A stretch of DNA of 64,000 bases from an uncultured Peptostreptococcaceae bacterium (GTDB lineage Bacteria; Bacillota; Clostridia; Peptostreptococcales; Peptostreptococcaceae), in NCBI GenBank assembly GCA_947072565.1, contig CAMTIM010000036.1, positions 62,001-126,000 of the forward strand, in the 5' to 3' direction. Below are positions 46,340-54,743 of this stretch, in pieces. The notes under the pieces were generated by a model. The model saw only the letters and a program-made list of their open reading frames with translations, ran no database searches and had not been told where the DNA came from. The number at the start of each line of letters is the position of its first letter. Position 1 is the stretch's first letter. The position numbers and the translations under genes are program-made.

Positions 46340-48853
46340 TTATTGCAACGTTTTTATCTGTTCTATAAAATCTTCACTCTGTGCCTGTTTTAGAGCCTTT
46401 ACTGTTGTTATCATAGTTATAGCTGTTAAAAATACTGTAATTATTATAGTAGCTCCTATAAACTTTAGATTTATCAAATTGATATTTTCAAAATCTTTTA
46501 TTATTATAGCCCTTACAATTAAGGTCGGCACTACAGCTATCACAAAGCTAACAGCTATATATATTAAACCTTCTAATTTAACAATTTTCTTTATTTCATC
46601 TTTTGATATTCCTATACCTCTAAATAGTGCAAATTCTCTACTTCTACTATTTATACTAGTAACTATAGTGTTACAACAATTGAATAAAGATAATATAACT
46701 ATCACCCCAACAACTAATGTCATAACCATAGTTTTTTGATTATCACTTTTTTCAAGTCCAGCCGATTCACTTTTATATGGTATCAAGATACCCTTTCCTG
46801 ATTTTTCTATAACTTTATTTAATTCACTCTCAACGTGTGTCTCATTGGCAAGTTTACTAGTCCATATATCAAATCTTTCATATGATGAAATACCTGTAAA
46901 TTTATTCATTTGATCTGCTGACATAACAGCACCAAAGCTTGCTCCTCCACCTTGAGATGTTATTGGTAAATGTTTTATAATACCTCCAACAATAAACTCT
47001 TTAAAAATCGGTTCTATAAAATTTCCTGTTTTAGAATCTACAATATCAAATTTTATATTAACTTTATCTCCTGTTTTTATATTAAGTGATTTATTACATT
47101 CTTTATCTATATATATATAGGGTTCTTTATTTAGCTTATTTAAATTTTCTTTGCCCTCTATTAATACATCATTTAATATCTCTGTATCTTCAATTCCTAA
47201 AGTTTCAAAATAGTTATCATATAATTTTACACCATTTTTGGTTTCAACATTTTGTTCAAGGTTGTGTTTGTTTCGTTTCCAATATGTTGATTCTTTGTTT
47301 ATATTGTTATCGTCAATTTTTATATCAAAATTTTTATCTCTATATGCATTTACTTTTTTAACTCCATCTATCTCTTTTATATATTTTAATGTTTTTGCAT
47401 CATAACTCTTTTCATTTTGTAGTATAGATGATGCATCGATATTGTTCATTAAATAATCACCAGGAATCCATTGTCTTAGTCCCCCATCATCTAAAAAATT
47501 ACTAGTAGACTTTGTATATACTGTTAACATTAAGAAAAATACTATCGCCATTGATGCTATAGCTAAGTTAGTACGCTTTCTATTTCTTTGAATATTTTTT
47601 GATGCTATGTTTCCATAATCCTTAGAAAATCTAGTCATAAATTTATTTATAAATGATTTTTGGTTTATATTAATCTTTTCTTCATTTCTTCTCATACAAA
47701 TCATAGGGTCAATTTTAGATGTTGTTATAAGTGGCTTGGATACTGATATTATTATAGTTAATATACTTAACAATATAGAAATTATATATGTGCTCATATA
47801 GCTATAGCTTTTAATTGAGCTTGCATAATTAACATCATATATTACCCCTATAATATATTCCCTTGATAATTTTGCAACTAATCCACCTAATAATAATCCT
47901 ATTGGAATACTTATAACAGAATATATAACTACTTCTAAAACCATTATTTTAGAAACATCAGATGGTACGAAACCAAGCGCCCTTAATACTCCAAAATCTT
48001 TAGTTCTATTACATACCAATATATAAAATATATTGTAAATTAATAATATAGTAGCCAAAGCAAGTATCATATTAATTATAATATATGGTATTTTCAAACT
48101 CAAACTATCAGACATTGCTAATATTAATTGCTTATTTAACATTATATTATCCTTATTTAAATTTCCATATTTAACAAGCTTTTCAACTTGTTTCGGTATA
48201 TTTTTTTCTTTTTTAAAAGTAAATATTGCTTGATTGTATTTATCTTCAAGAGGTATGTTTTTAATAGCGCAGTCTTTGCTTATAACCCCCATAGACATTC
48301 CTTGAGCTTTCAAAGTTGGAGCACTTTTCAAAATCCCTACAATTTTAAATTCATTTTCTCCAGTATATGAAACATGTCCCTTTTCATCTGGTCTACTATA
48401 ATCTAATTTTATTGTTTTGCCTATTGGATCTTTTATATTCTTTTGTTCAATATACCATGTATCTACTGCAATTTCATTTTCTTTAATTGGAAATTTTCCT
48501 TTGTGCAATCTGTAGCTATTGTCTAGCTCTTGAACAATCTTATCATCTGATAATATTTGTAAAGTTTGTCCATTTCCTATATCGTGAAGCCCTAAGAGCA
48601 TTGATTTCCCAATTTTTTGTATCTTAGGATTATTCTCTATATACTCTAATTGTTTATTAGTTGGGTCACCATATGATGCATGTTTTGTACCTAACTCTTT
48701 TTTAGATTGATCAACCATTAAATTTCTAGCATCTTCACTTATTATATTCATTACTAAAAATAAAGCAGTTGAAATTATAATACTTGTAATTATTAATAAT
48801 GTGTTTTTCTTATTTTCAAATATATATCTTTTTACTATATCATTAAGTTTCAT
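46340..48853 (-). CDS. FtsX/MacB-type ABC permease
   Basis: 837 residues in two similar halves. N-terminal membrane segment (about 17-37), large extracytoplasmic domain (about 40-250), three segments (about 255-375), then segment about 430, second extracytoplasmic domain (about 450-700) and three segments (about 715-830). Two FtsX domains of the eight-segment type. With the adjacent ATPase it forms a complex of the kind used for self-protection against peptides or for peptide export in Firmicutes. Nine bases from the ATPase gene. Its C-terminus is duplicated as a remnant at 42.9 kb. Confidence 0.9.
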   Translation of the reverse strand: MKLNDIVKRYIFENKKNTLLIITSIIISTALFLVMNIISEDARNLMVDQSKKELGTKHASYGDPTNKQLEYIENNPKIQKIGKSMLLGLHDIGNGQTLQILSDDKIVQELDNSYRLHKGKFPIKENEIAVDTWYIEQKNIKDPIGKTIKLDYSRPDEKGHVSYTGENEFKIVGILKSAPTLKAQGMSMGVISKDCAIKNIPLEDKYNQAIFTFKKEKNIPKQVEKLVKYGNLNKDNIMLNKQLILAMSDSLSLKIPYIIINMILALATILLIYNIFYILVCNRTKDFGVLRALGFVPSDVSKIMVLEVVIYSVISIPIGLLLGGLVAKLSREYIIGVIYDVNYASSIKSYSYMSTYIISILLSILTIIISVSKPLITTSKIDPMICMRRNEEKININQKSFINKFMTRFSKDYGNIASKNIQRNRKRTNLAIASMAIVFFLMLTVYTKSTSNFLDDGGLRQWIPGDYLMNNIDASSILQNEKSYDAKTLKYIKEIDGVKKVNAYRDKNFDIKIDDNNINKESTYWKRNKHNLEQNVETKNGVKLYDNYFETLGIEDTEILNDVLIEGKENLNKLNKEPYIYIDKECNKSLNIKTGDKVNIKFDIVDSKTGNFIEPIFKEFIVGGIIKHLPITSQGGGASFGAVMSADQMNKFTGISSYERFDIWTSKLANETHVESELNKVIEKSGKGILIPYKSESAGLEKSDNQKTMVMTLVVGVIVILSLFNCCNTIVTSINSRSREFALFRGIGISKDEIKKIVKLEGLIYIAVSFVIAVVPTLIVRAIIIKDFENINLINLKFIGATIIITVFLTAITMITTVKALKQAQSEDFIEQIKTLQ

Positions 48854-48861
48854 AATTTCAC

Positions 48862-49524
48862 CTACTCTCTTATAAACCCATCTTCAATTTTTATAATTTT
48901 ATCTGCATATTTTGCAATCTCCATGTTGTGAGTTATCATTATTATTGTTTGATTGTATTTTTTTTGAGATTCTTTTAATAGATTTAAAACTTCTGACTCT
49001 GTTTTTGTATCTAGATTACCAGTAGGCTCATCTGCAAATATAATTGCTGGCTTGTTTACAAGTGCTCTTCCTATTGCTACCCTTTGTTGCTGTCCTCCTG
49101 ATAGTTGGCTTGGTAAATGTGTTTTTCTATCTTTTATACTAAGGAGTTCCATTAGTTCATTAACGTATATATCATCTTTATTATTAGTATTTATTGTTGG
49201 TAGTTTTATGTTTTCTTCTACAGTTAATACAGGTATTAAGTTATATGATTGAAATATTAGTCCTATCTTTTCTTTGCGTAAAAGTGATCTTTGTTTTTCA
49301 TCAAGAGATGAAATATTTATGTTGTCTATAATTATATCTCCACTTGTTGGAGTTTCAAGCCCTGCCATTATATGCAGTAATGTGCTTTTGCCACTTCCAC
49401 TCTTTCCTACTATTACAACAAATTCACCTTTATTTATTTCTATGTTTATGTTATTTAGTGCTTTTACTTCTGTTTCATCTTTTCCATATATTTTAGTTAA
49501 TTTTCCTATTTTTAATATAGACAT
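48862..49524 (-). CDS. LolD/MacB-type ABC transporter ATPase
   Basis: 220 residues: Walker [10 protein letters not shown] (residues 40-48), Q-loop, signature [15 protein letters not shown] (about 139), Walker [15 protein letters not shown]-loop THN. The [11 protein letters not shown] pattern marks the LolD/MacB family that pairs with FtsX-type permeases such as the one just downstream. Follows the precursor gene after a terminator. Ribosome site AGGAGG. Confidence 0.93.
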   Translation of the reverse strand: MSILKIGKLTKIYGKDETEVKALNNINIEINKGEFVVIVGKSGSGKSTLLHIMAGLETPTSGDIIIDNINISSLDEKQRSLLRKEKIGLIFQSYNLIPVLTVEENIKLPTINTNNKDDIYVNELMELLSIKDRKTHLPSQLSGGQQQRVAIGRALVNKPAIIFADEPTGNLDTKTESEVLNLLKESQKKYNQTIIMITHNMEIAKYADKIIKIEDGFIRE

Positions 49525-49569
49525 ATTTACCTCCTTAATTTAGTGTTGGGAACTTATTTTAGAATTTAA

Positions 49570-49603
49570 ATAAAAAGCCTAATAAAATTAGGCTTTTTAT
49601 TTT
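49570..49603 (-). terminator. Terminator directly after the precursor peptide gene
   Basis: AAAAAGCCTAAT-TTT-ATTAGGCTTTTT, 12-bp stem 8 bases after the precursor stop. Partial termination here would give more precursor than transporter mRNA, as is common in peptide clusters. Confidence 0.85.
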
Positions 49604-49610
49604 TAAATTT

Positions 49611-49796
49611 CTATTGATCTACACGCATATAAGCATCTGGATGATCTTTATATTTACATCCTTTTAAAGTGCTAGAATTTCCAACTAATATGTCACGATG
49701 ACAATTGTGTAGACAATTATAACTATACTCTTGACCATTCACTTCTAATTCTTCTACCTTCTCTGATATTGCTTGTACTTTAAATTCTTTTTTCAT
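49611..49796 (-). CDS. Candidate radical-SAM-modified precursor peptide
   Basis: 61 residues beginning MKKEFKVQAISEKVEEL. The N-terminal about 25 residues are charged and helical like a leader (AISEKVEELEVNGQEY), followed by a Cys-containing part: Cys28 and Cys32 (NCLHNCHRD) and Cys47 (LKGCKYKDHPDAYMRVDQ). Three Cys and several acceptor residues fit thioether (sactipeptide/ranthipeptide-type) chemistry, but I do not recognise a known precursor family. Start by AGGAGGG 8 bases before ATG; an upstream ATG at 49811 overlaps that ribosome site. Located 46 bases after two radical-SAM genes and before a terminator, as expected for a precursor. Cleavage site and core are not determined. Confidence 0.75.
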   Translation of the reverse strand: MKKEFKVQAISEKVEELEVNGQEYSYNCLHNCHRDILVGNSSTLKGCKYKDHPDAYMRVDQ

Positions 49797-49842
49797 AAGT
49801 ATTCCCTCCAAATTTTATTATATATAAAGCAGATAAACTGCA

Positions 49843-50880
49843 TCATATCAAATTTAAAATTTCTTTAAATTGATTCCTGTTTTTTATTTGTATATTTTGT
49901 AATACACAATTTATTGTAGGTGGAGTATAATAATCTCCAGTAACAACCTTATTTATAAGCTTACATCTATTTGAAGAGCAAGCTTTTTTATTATTACATT
50001 TTTCACAATCTTTATTATCAATAGAACTAATTTTTATAATTGCTTCTACCTTTTTATCATCTATACCCTCTTCAATATTTCCTATGTTATATTCTTTTAA
50101 ACCTACAACAAAGGTACATGGATATATTAATCCATCTATATAAAAATGTTTACTTGGGTGACATCTTCCTACAGCTTCTCTTTTTTTAATTACTTCATCT
50201 ACTAAACTAATCTCTATTTGTGGATTTTGTTCTTTCCAAAATTTTAAAGATTTTTGATATTGTTCTTCTATTATAGATATATGATTTTCATTCCATTCTT
50301 TTGAAAATAAGTCAAAAGCTATAGCTATTTGCTTAAATCCTAAATCAACAAGATACTTAACATTATCAAACAAATCTTCTACTGTATTTGGTGCAACAGT
50401 TACCCTACATCTTAACCAATTAAATATTGATTTCATTTTTTGTGCAGTTTCTAATGTCACCTCAAACGAACTTGTATTATTTGCATAAACTCTATTTTCA
50501 TTGTGAGTTTTACAGTCACCATCAATACTTATAGATATATATCCTGAAAAAGAATCTTTATATTTTTTAAAAAACTCTTCAATTTCACAATTCCATATAG
50601 TTCCATTTGTAGTCATTCCATATTTAATAGTTGAGTTACCTTTAACTTTTTCTATTTCTTCTACAAACCTTTTTATAAGCTCAAAGTTTAAAAGAGGTTC
50701 TCCTCCATGAAATTGGATATTATGTATATCTTTATCTGATTCTATAATCATCTTTTTTATACTTTCTAATGTTTTGTTCTCTATATCAATACTCATGTTT
50801 CCTGTTTCTTTATTTTCATGTTCATAGCAATATTTACAATTCAAATTACAACTTTTAGTTGTCCATACTGTACAATCCAT
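49843..50880 (-). CDS. Radical-SAM/SPASM peptide-modifying enzyme 2
   Basis: 345 residues. The radical-SAM cluster is Cys11, Cys15, Cys18 (CNLNCKYCYEH), followed by FHGGEPLLNF and TTNGTIW. A C-terminal SPASM region has CHPSKHFYIDGLIYPC and CEKCNNKKACSSNRC, plus a final Cys in INCVLQ, enough for two auxiliary Fe-S clusters. Architecture is anaerobic-sulfatase-maturase-like (CYEH...E start) without an N-terminal peptide-recognition domain. Starts 3 bases after the first radical-SAM gene. Probably acts on the 61-residue peptide with enzyme 1. Confidence 0.9.
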   Translation of the reverse strand: MDCTVWTTKSCNLNCKYCYEHENKETGNMSIDIENKTLESIKKMIIESDKDIHNIQFHGGEPLLNFELIKRFVEEIEKVKGNSTIKYGMTTNGTIWNCEIEEFFKKYKDSFSGYISISIDGDCKTHNENRVYANNTSSFEVTLETAQKMKSIFNWLRCRVTVAPNTVEDLFDNVKYLVDLGFKQIAIAFDLFSKEWNENHISIIEEQYQKSLKFWKEQNPQIEISLVDEVIKKREAVGRCHPSKHFYIDGLIYPCTFVVGLKEYNIGNIEEGIDDKKVEAIIKISSIDNKDCEKCNNKKACSSNRCKLINKVVTGDYYTPPTINCVLQNIQIKNRNQFKEILNLI

Positions 50881-50883
50881 ATT

Positions 50884-52155
50884 TTACCCCCAAACTACTG
50901 ACATTAGTTTTGACTTAACTTGATCACATCTATCTTCAAATATATCCTCTTTACCTAAGAAATCATCACACTCAGCTGGGCATGACCAACAAAATGATTT
51001 TACTGAACAATCTATACATTTATTATTATTACATTGTTTCAAATCTATAAATGCTTTATAACCTTTATTTGAGTCTATTTTCATATTATTTATATAGCTT
51101 ACTATATCGTTTATTTCTAGGATATTTCCTATACTATAATTGGAATCCATCAAAAGATTACATGGATATATTTCTCCATCACTTCCTATGCTTAAAGTAC
51201 TTTCACAGCCTCCACAAGCACCTGTTCTAATATCTCTTTTATCAGTAGATATATATGCTTTCCAATCTATTATATTTTTTTCTTCCATATTTCTATCTCT
51301 TAAATATTTATTCATATGTTCAGCTATTTTCTTATGATTTTCTCCTGCTCTTCCTTGATGAGAAAAATGTCTTATCGCTGACTTTGTACCTAAATTCTTA
51401 TTTAATTTTTCAAACTCTCGACGCACATTTTCATTATTAGGCAATACTGCCGATAGAGAGATTTTATTAAAATTATTAGCTTTTAAAAACTCTACTTTTT
51501 TTATTACATTTTTAAATACATTATTTCCTCTTATTATCTTGCAACTTTCTTCGTCAACTCCATCAATACTTATACTAACACTGTTAAAATATTTTTTTAT
51601 ATTATTGATGTTGTCTTCATTTATTAACAATCCATTTGTCATGATATCTATTTTTCCATCAAACTTACTTTTTAGATATTCCATTATAATCCATATGTCT
51701 GGTCTTACTAATGGCTCTCCACCTGATATTGTTATACTACTTGGGTTAAGTTGTACCATTTTATCGATTATTTCATACATAGCCTCTGTGTCTAGTTCAT
51801 CCTCTGCTGTTAAATCAGGTGCGTTAGCACAGCAATGAGTACATGCTAGATTACATCTATCAGTTAGGATTAAATATAAACTCTCTATTTTTCTAGAGTT
51901 TTCATCATCTTTATTCTTTAATACATTTATTTCATATAAGTTTTTAAGTAAATTATCAAAATATACCTTATCAGATTCTAATTCAAAACATTCCAATATT
52001 TCACTATGATTTAAATTCATTTCTAAGACTTTATTAAGAATATCAAAGCATTCGTCTGATATTTTAATCCATGCTCTGGATTCTTCACTTGCCAATATTA
52101 CTAATTTTTCGTTATGTACAACTCTTAAATCATCTGAAAATTTATATACATTCAT
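50884..52155 (-). CDS. Radical-SAM/SPASM peptide-modifying enzyme 1 with PqqD-like N-terminus
   Basis: 423 residues. Residues 1 to about 85 look like a PqqD-type peptide-recognition element (RVVHNEKLVILASEESRAWI...ISDECFDILN), which would bind the leader. Radical-SAM cluster CNLACTHCC at about 102-110, then SGGEPLVRPD. C-terminal SPASM part has CGGCESTLSIGSDGEIYPCN and later CNNNKCIDC, FCWSCPAEC and a last Cys in RCDQVK. First gene of the operon, about 150 bases downstream of the VirR-box promoter, ribosome site AAGGAG. Product chemistry (thioether, cyclophane or other) cannot be read from sequence. Confidence 0.9.
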   Translation of the reverse strand: MNVYKFSDDLRVVHNEKLVILASEESRAWIKISDECFDILNKVLEMNLNHSEILECFELESDKVYFDNLLKNLYEINVLKNKDDENSRKIESLYLILTDRCNLACTHCCANAPDLTAEDELDTEAMYEIIDKMVQLNPSSITISGGEPLVRPDIWIIMEYLKSKFDGKIDIMTNGLLINEDNINNIKKYFNSVSISIDGVDEESCKIIRGNNVFKNVIKKVEFLKANNFNKISLSAVLPNNENVRREFEKLNKNLGTKSAIRHFSHQGRAGENHKKIAEHMNKYLRDRNMEEKNIIDWKAYISTDKRDIRTGACGGCESTLSIGSDGEIYPCNLLMDSNYSIGNILEINDIVSYINNMKIDSNKGYKAFIDLKQCNNNKCIDCSVKSFCWSCPAECDDFLGKEDIFEDRCDQVKSKLMSVVWG

Positions 52156-52310
52156 ATCAATAATCTCCTTTATCTATGTCTTGTATGTTAATCTTTTATT
52201 TGAAAATATAAGCTATTTTTCTACGCTATTCTATCTATAAACTCAAAATAGATTGTCTTATTATCATCAAGTTTAGCTATTTCCAATGCCTTTAAATCTT
52301 CTATGCTTAA

Positions 52311-52381
52311 AAGATAACATCCTGAATTTGTTTTTTCAATACTATATGCACAACTGGTCAGTTTAGATGCACAACTGGTCA
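52311..52381 (-). promoter_or_regulatory. VirR/AgrA-box promoter of the peptide operon
   Basis: Two direct repeats of TGACCAGTTGTGC (plus-strand coordinates 52369-52381 and 52348-52360), period 21 bp, then 8 bp to -35 TTGAAA (52339-52334), 17-bp spacer, -10 TATCTT (52316-52311). The box matches the C. perfringens VirR box (CCAGTTNTNCAC) and the LytTR-type 9+12 spacing. Same layout at the agrBD promoter. Confidence 0.88.
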
Positions 52382-52479
52382 CAATTTTTAATTAATTTTA
52401 TATAAATAGTAATACAAACTTATCTTTTCTTATACTTAATGTGTCTTTATTACCGGACAGTTACTATAAATATAAATAA

Positions 52480-52506
52480 AAAAGTGTAGACAGTGTCTAC
52501 ACTTTT
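52480..52506 (-). terminator. Terminator of agrBD
   Basis: AAAAGTGTAGACA / TGTCTACACTTTT followed by TTTATTT on the minus strand, about 90 bases after the agrD stop. The gap 52156-52596 thus holds this terminator and the peptide-operon promoter. Confidence 0.85.
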
Positions 52507-52596
52507 ACTCCTAAAAACCTGAGTTATTTAAACTAATTAAAGTCCAATATGGCAGATTCAAACTATCCTTGGTTATATATATTTATACACTAAATA

Positions 52597-52743
52597 TTAT
52601 TTAATTTTTTTAAATTTATCTAAATTATGAGGAATCTTAGGTTGATGAGCAATCCACCCCGATGTCGTATTTGCAGATAAAATTAATACCCCCTCAGCTA
52701 CTAATCCTACTTTTTTTAACATTAAACTTAAAATTTTATTCAT
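52597..52743 (-). CDS. agrD: Signal pro-peptide AgrD with Ser in place of the ring Cys
   Basis: 48 residues. Amphipathic N-terminus (MNKILSLMLKKVGLVAEGVL), central ANTTSGWIA and the conserved AgrD tail HQPKIPHNLDKFKKIK (HQPK-[IV]-P is typical of clostridial AgrD). There is no Cys; Ser28 stands where the thiolactone Cys is usual, so the expected signal is a lactone, ring Ser28-Gly-Trp-Ile-Ala32. Starts 4 bases after the agrB stop, ribosome site AAGGGGAT. Secreted after processing by AgrB and sensed by AgrC. Confidence 0.88.
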   Translation of the reverse strand: MNKILSLMLKKVGLVAEGVLILSANTTSGWIAHQPKIPHNLDKFKKIK

Positions 52744-52747
52744 AAAT

Positions 52748-53329
52748 TTATCCCCTTTTACTTTTAATAATTCCTAGATTTAACATTATAAAGATCCATA
52801 TAATAACAGATGCAGCATATAATGAATGTTCATATGTAAGTTTAAAATTAATTCCTATTATTGAAAATAAGAAAACTACACCAATCAAACAAATAGTAAT
52901 TCTTTTATAATTAATTCTTTCTTTTTTACTTAAAGGTTTATTTCTGTGTTCTAGCGGTGCTAGATAGCAAATTCCTATGTAACTTAAAAACATCAATATT
53001 ATAATTATAAAATCTAATTTTTTGTAACTTAATATATTTACCAAGTATATATTAGTTATGTATATTGAAATAAATACTATTAAACATTTTTTATAATTAT
53101 CTGCATGATATCCTCCAGTAAACTGTCGTATAGGACAATAACATACCAAAAATAATATAGTTTCACTCAATCTATTTAATACATATCCTATAAACAATAT
53201 AGCCGATATATTAACTATGAAAGCTATCAATGTTTCAAATGCATATAAATATAAATCATACTCTTCATCATTTATTGTTTTGTTACAAATCAAAAATGAT
53301 GTTACCTTATTAGCAAAAGATTCGACCAT
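52748..53329 (-). CDS. agrB: Signal-peptide processing protease AgrB
   Basis: 193-residue membrane Cys protease that cuts AgrD and catalyses ring closure. The signature RQFTGGYHADNYKKC carries the catalytic His75 and Cys82 with the usual 6-residue gap, and there are about five membrane segments. Start set at MVESFANK with GGAGGCG 9 bases upstream; a TTG five codons earlier overlaps that site. First gene of agrBD behind the VirR-box promoter. Confidence 0.92.
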   Translation of the reverse strand: MVESFANKVTSFLICNKTINDEEYDLYLYAFETLIAFIVNISAILFIGYVLNRLSETILFLVCYCPIRQFTGGYHADNYKKCLIVFISIYITNIYLVNILSYKKLDFIIIILMFLSYIGICYLAPLEHRNKPLSKKERINYKRITICLIGVVFLFSIIGINFKLTYEHSLYAASVIIWIFIMLNLGIIKSKRG

Positions 53330-53359
53330 ATATATCGCCTCCAAATCTTTTATTCTAAT

Positions 53360-53430
53360 AAAATAACATCATATATATTTTTTTTCAATATATTAGGCAT
53401 AACTGGTCACTTTAGATGCATAACTGGTCA
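53360..53430 (-). promoter_or_regulatory. VirR/AgrA-box promoter of agrBD
   Basis: Two direct repeats of TGACCAGTTATGC (53418-53430 and 53397-53409), period 21 bp, 8 bp to -35 TTGAAA (53388-53383), 17-bp spacer, -10 TATTTT (53365-53360). Lies between the agrC stop and agrB, giving the positive feedback loop of agr systems. Confidence 0.88.
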
Positions 53431-54743
53431 TAATTTTTAATTAATGGGATAAAAATAGTAATTCTAAATTTATTTTCAGTTGAGTCTATTTCTATGTTCC
53501 CATTATATTTTTCTACTGAGCTTTTTATACTACTTATACCTATTCCATGTAAAAAGGAATCTATTTTATCTGTCATAAGCTTATCGTTTTTTAAAACTAT
53601 ATTATTTATCTTTGTGTTCTCACATTTAATTACAAAAAATGTATTTATAACAGTTCCTCTAAGTTTAATTCTCCTATTTTCTCCATCTATTTTATTACAT
53701 GCTTCTATTGAATTGTCTATCATATTTGAAAATATGCTACATATATCTGGCATATCAATAAAATTACATTTAGAAAAATTAATATCTGCTATAAATTCTA
53801 TATTTTTAGTATCACAAACTAATTTTTTTTCATTTAAAATGATATCTAAAATCACATTTTTTGTATTAAATATAGAATCACAATCTTTTAATTTTTTCTT
53901 TATATTATCTATATAATTATCTGCAATATTATTTTTTCCATAAATACTTTGAATACACATCATATGATTATTCATATCATGATATAGTTTTCTAGTTTTT
54001 GATTGAGACTCTTTAAGGTTTAAATAATATTTATATTGCATATCAATTTTTTCTTTTATTATCTTATTTTCTAATTTTAATTTATTGTCTTTTATTATCC
54101 TAATTATAATGCTTACTAATGATATATTTGAAAGTATTAAAATAAACGATACAATAAATATCAATATACTTTCTAGTGAATCCGTTTTTTTATCTTTAAA
54201 TATCAAACTAAATATAGTTATAATACTTATTATATTTGCTAATATAGGGATAGTTATATATATACAATCTCTTTTATTTATTTCTATCTTTAGCTTAATA
54301 ACTTTAATTAAAGGTATTAGCAAAGATAATAATGATTTAGATAAAATTATTAACTCTAACCTAACCAAGCTACTAGATAATAATTCATTCATATCTTTTA
54401 TTGAGTTTAATACTCCTATTATACTTAATCCTAAAAAATCAAATCCTATTACTATCATCCAATAAAGTAAACTTATAAGTACACCTTTCAACTTATCAAC
54501 ATCATAGTTAAACCTACAAAACAGGTAAGTCATAATTATGCATATAAATAGCTTAATATTTGGATTAAAATTAATCAAAGTTAAAATTGTAATGGTACTC
54601 ACTGCAACTAATAATCCACTATTTAAAGCTAGTTTAGATTTTCTCGATTTGTTTAATTCATTTAATACAACTTTTAATACAGCCCACTCTATTACAACCG
54701 ACATTATCGTTATGATTGTCCAAAATAAATTTATCTCTAACAT
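53412..54743 (-). CDS. agrC: Sensor histidine kinase AgrC
   Basis: 443 residues. Six or seven hydrophobic segments in the first about 215 residues form the signal sensor; then a kinase with H-box YHDMNNHM (His255), N-box SNMIDNSIEA (about 339-348) and G-box HGIGISSIKSSVEKYNG. This is the HPK10/GHKL group of agr-type kinases. Overlaps the agrA stop by 7 bases; its stop falls inside the agrBD promoter repeats, 82 bases before agrB. Membrane protein. Confidence 0.9.
   Translation of the reverse strand: MLEINLFWTIITIMSVVIEWAVLKVVLNELNKSRKSKLALNSGLLVAVSTITILTLINFNPNIKLFICIIMTYLFCRFNYDVDKLKGVLISLLYWMIVIGFDFLGLSIIGVLNSIKDMNELLSSSLVRLELIILSKSLLSLLIPLIKVIKLKIEINKRDCIYITIPILANIISIITIFSLIFKDKKTDSLESILIFIVSFILILSNISLVSIIIRIIKDNKLKLENKIIKEKIDMQYKYYLNLKESQSKTRKLYHDMNNHMMCIQSIYGKNNIADNYIDNIKKKLKDCDSIFNTKNVILDIILNEKKLVCDTKNIEFIADINFSKCNFIDMPDICSIFSNMIDNSIEACNKIDGENRRIKLRGTVINTFFVIKCENTKINNIVLKNDKLMTDKIDSFLHGIGISSIKSSVEKYNGNIEIDSTENKFRITIFIPLIKNYDQLCI

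Noticed and set aside
46311..46739. Plus-strand open frame of 142 codons over the end of the FtsX permease gene
   Set aside because: Mirror of a membrane-segment-coding region; no ribosome site or family resemblance.
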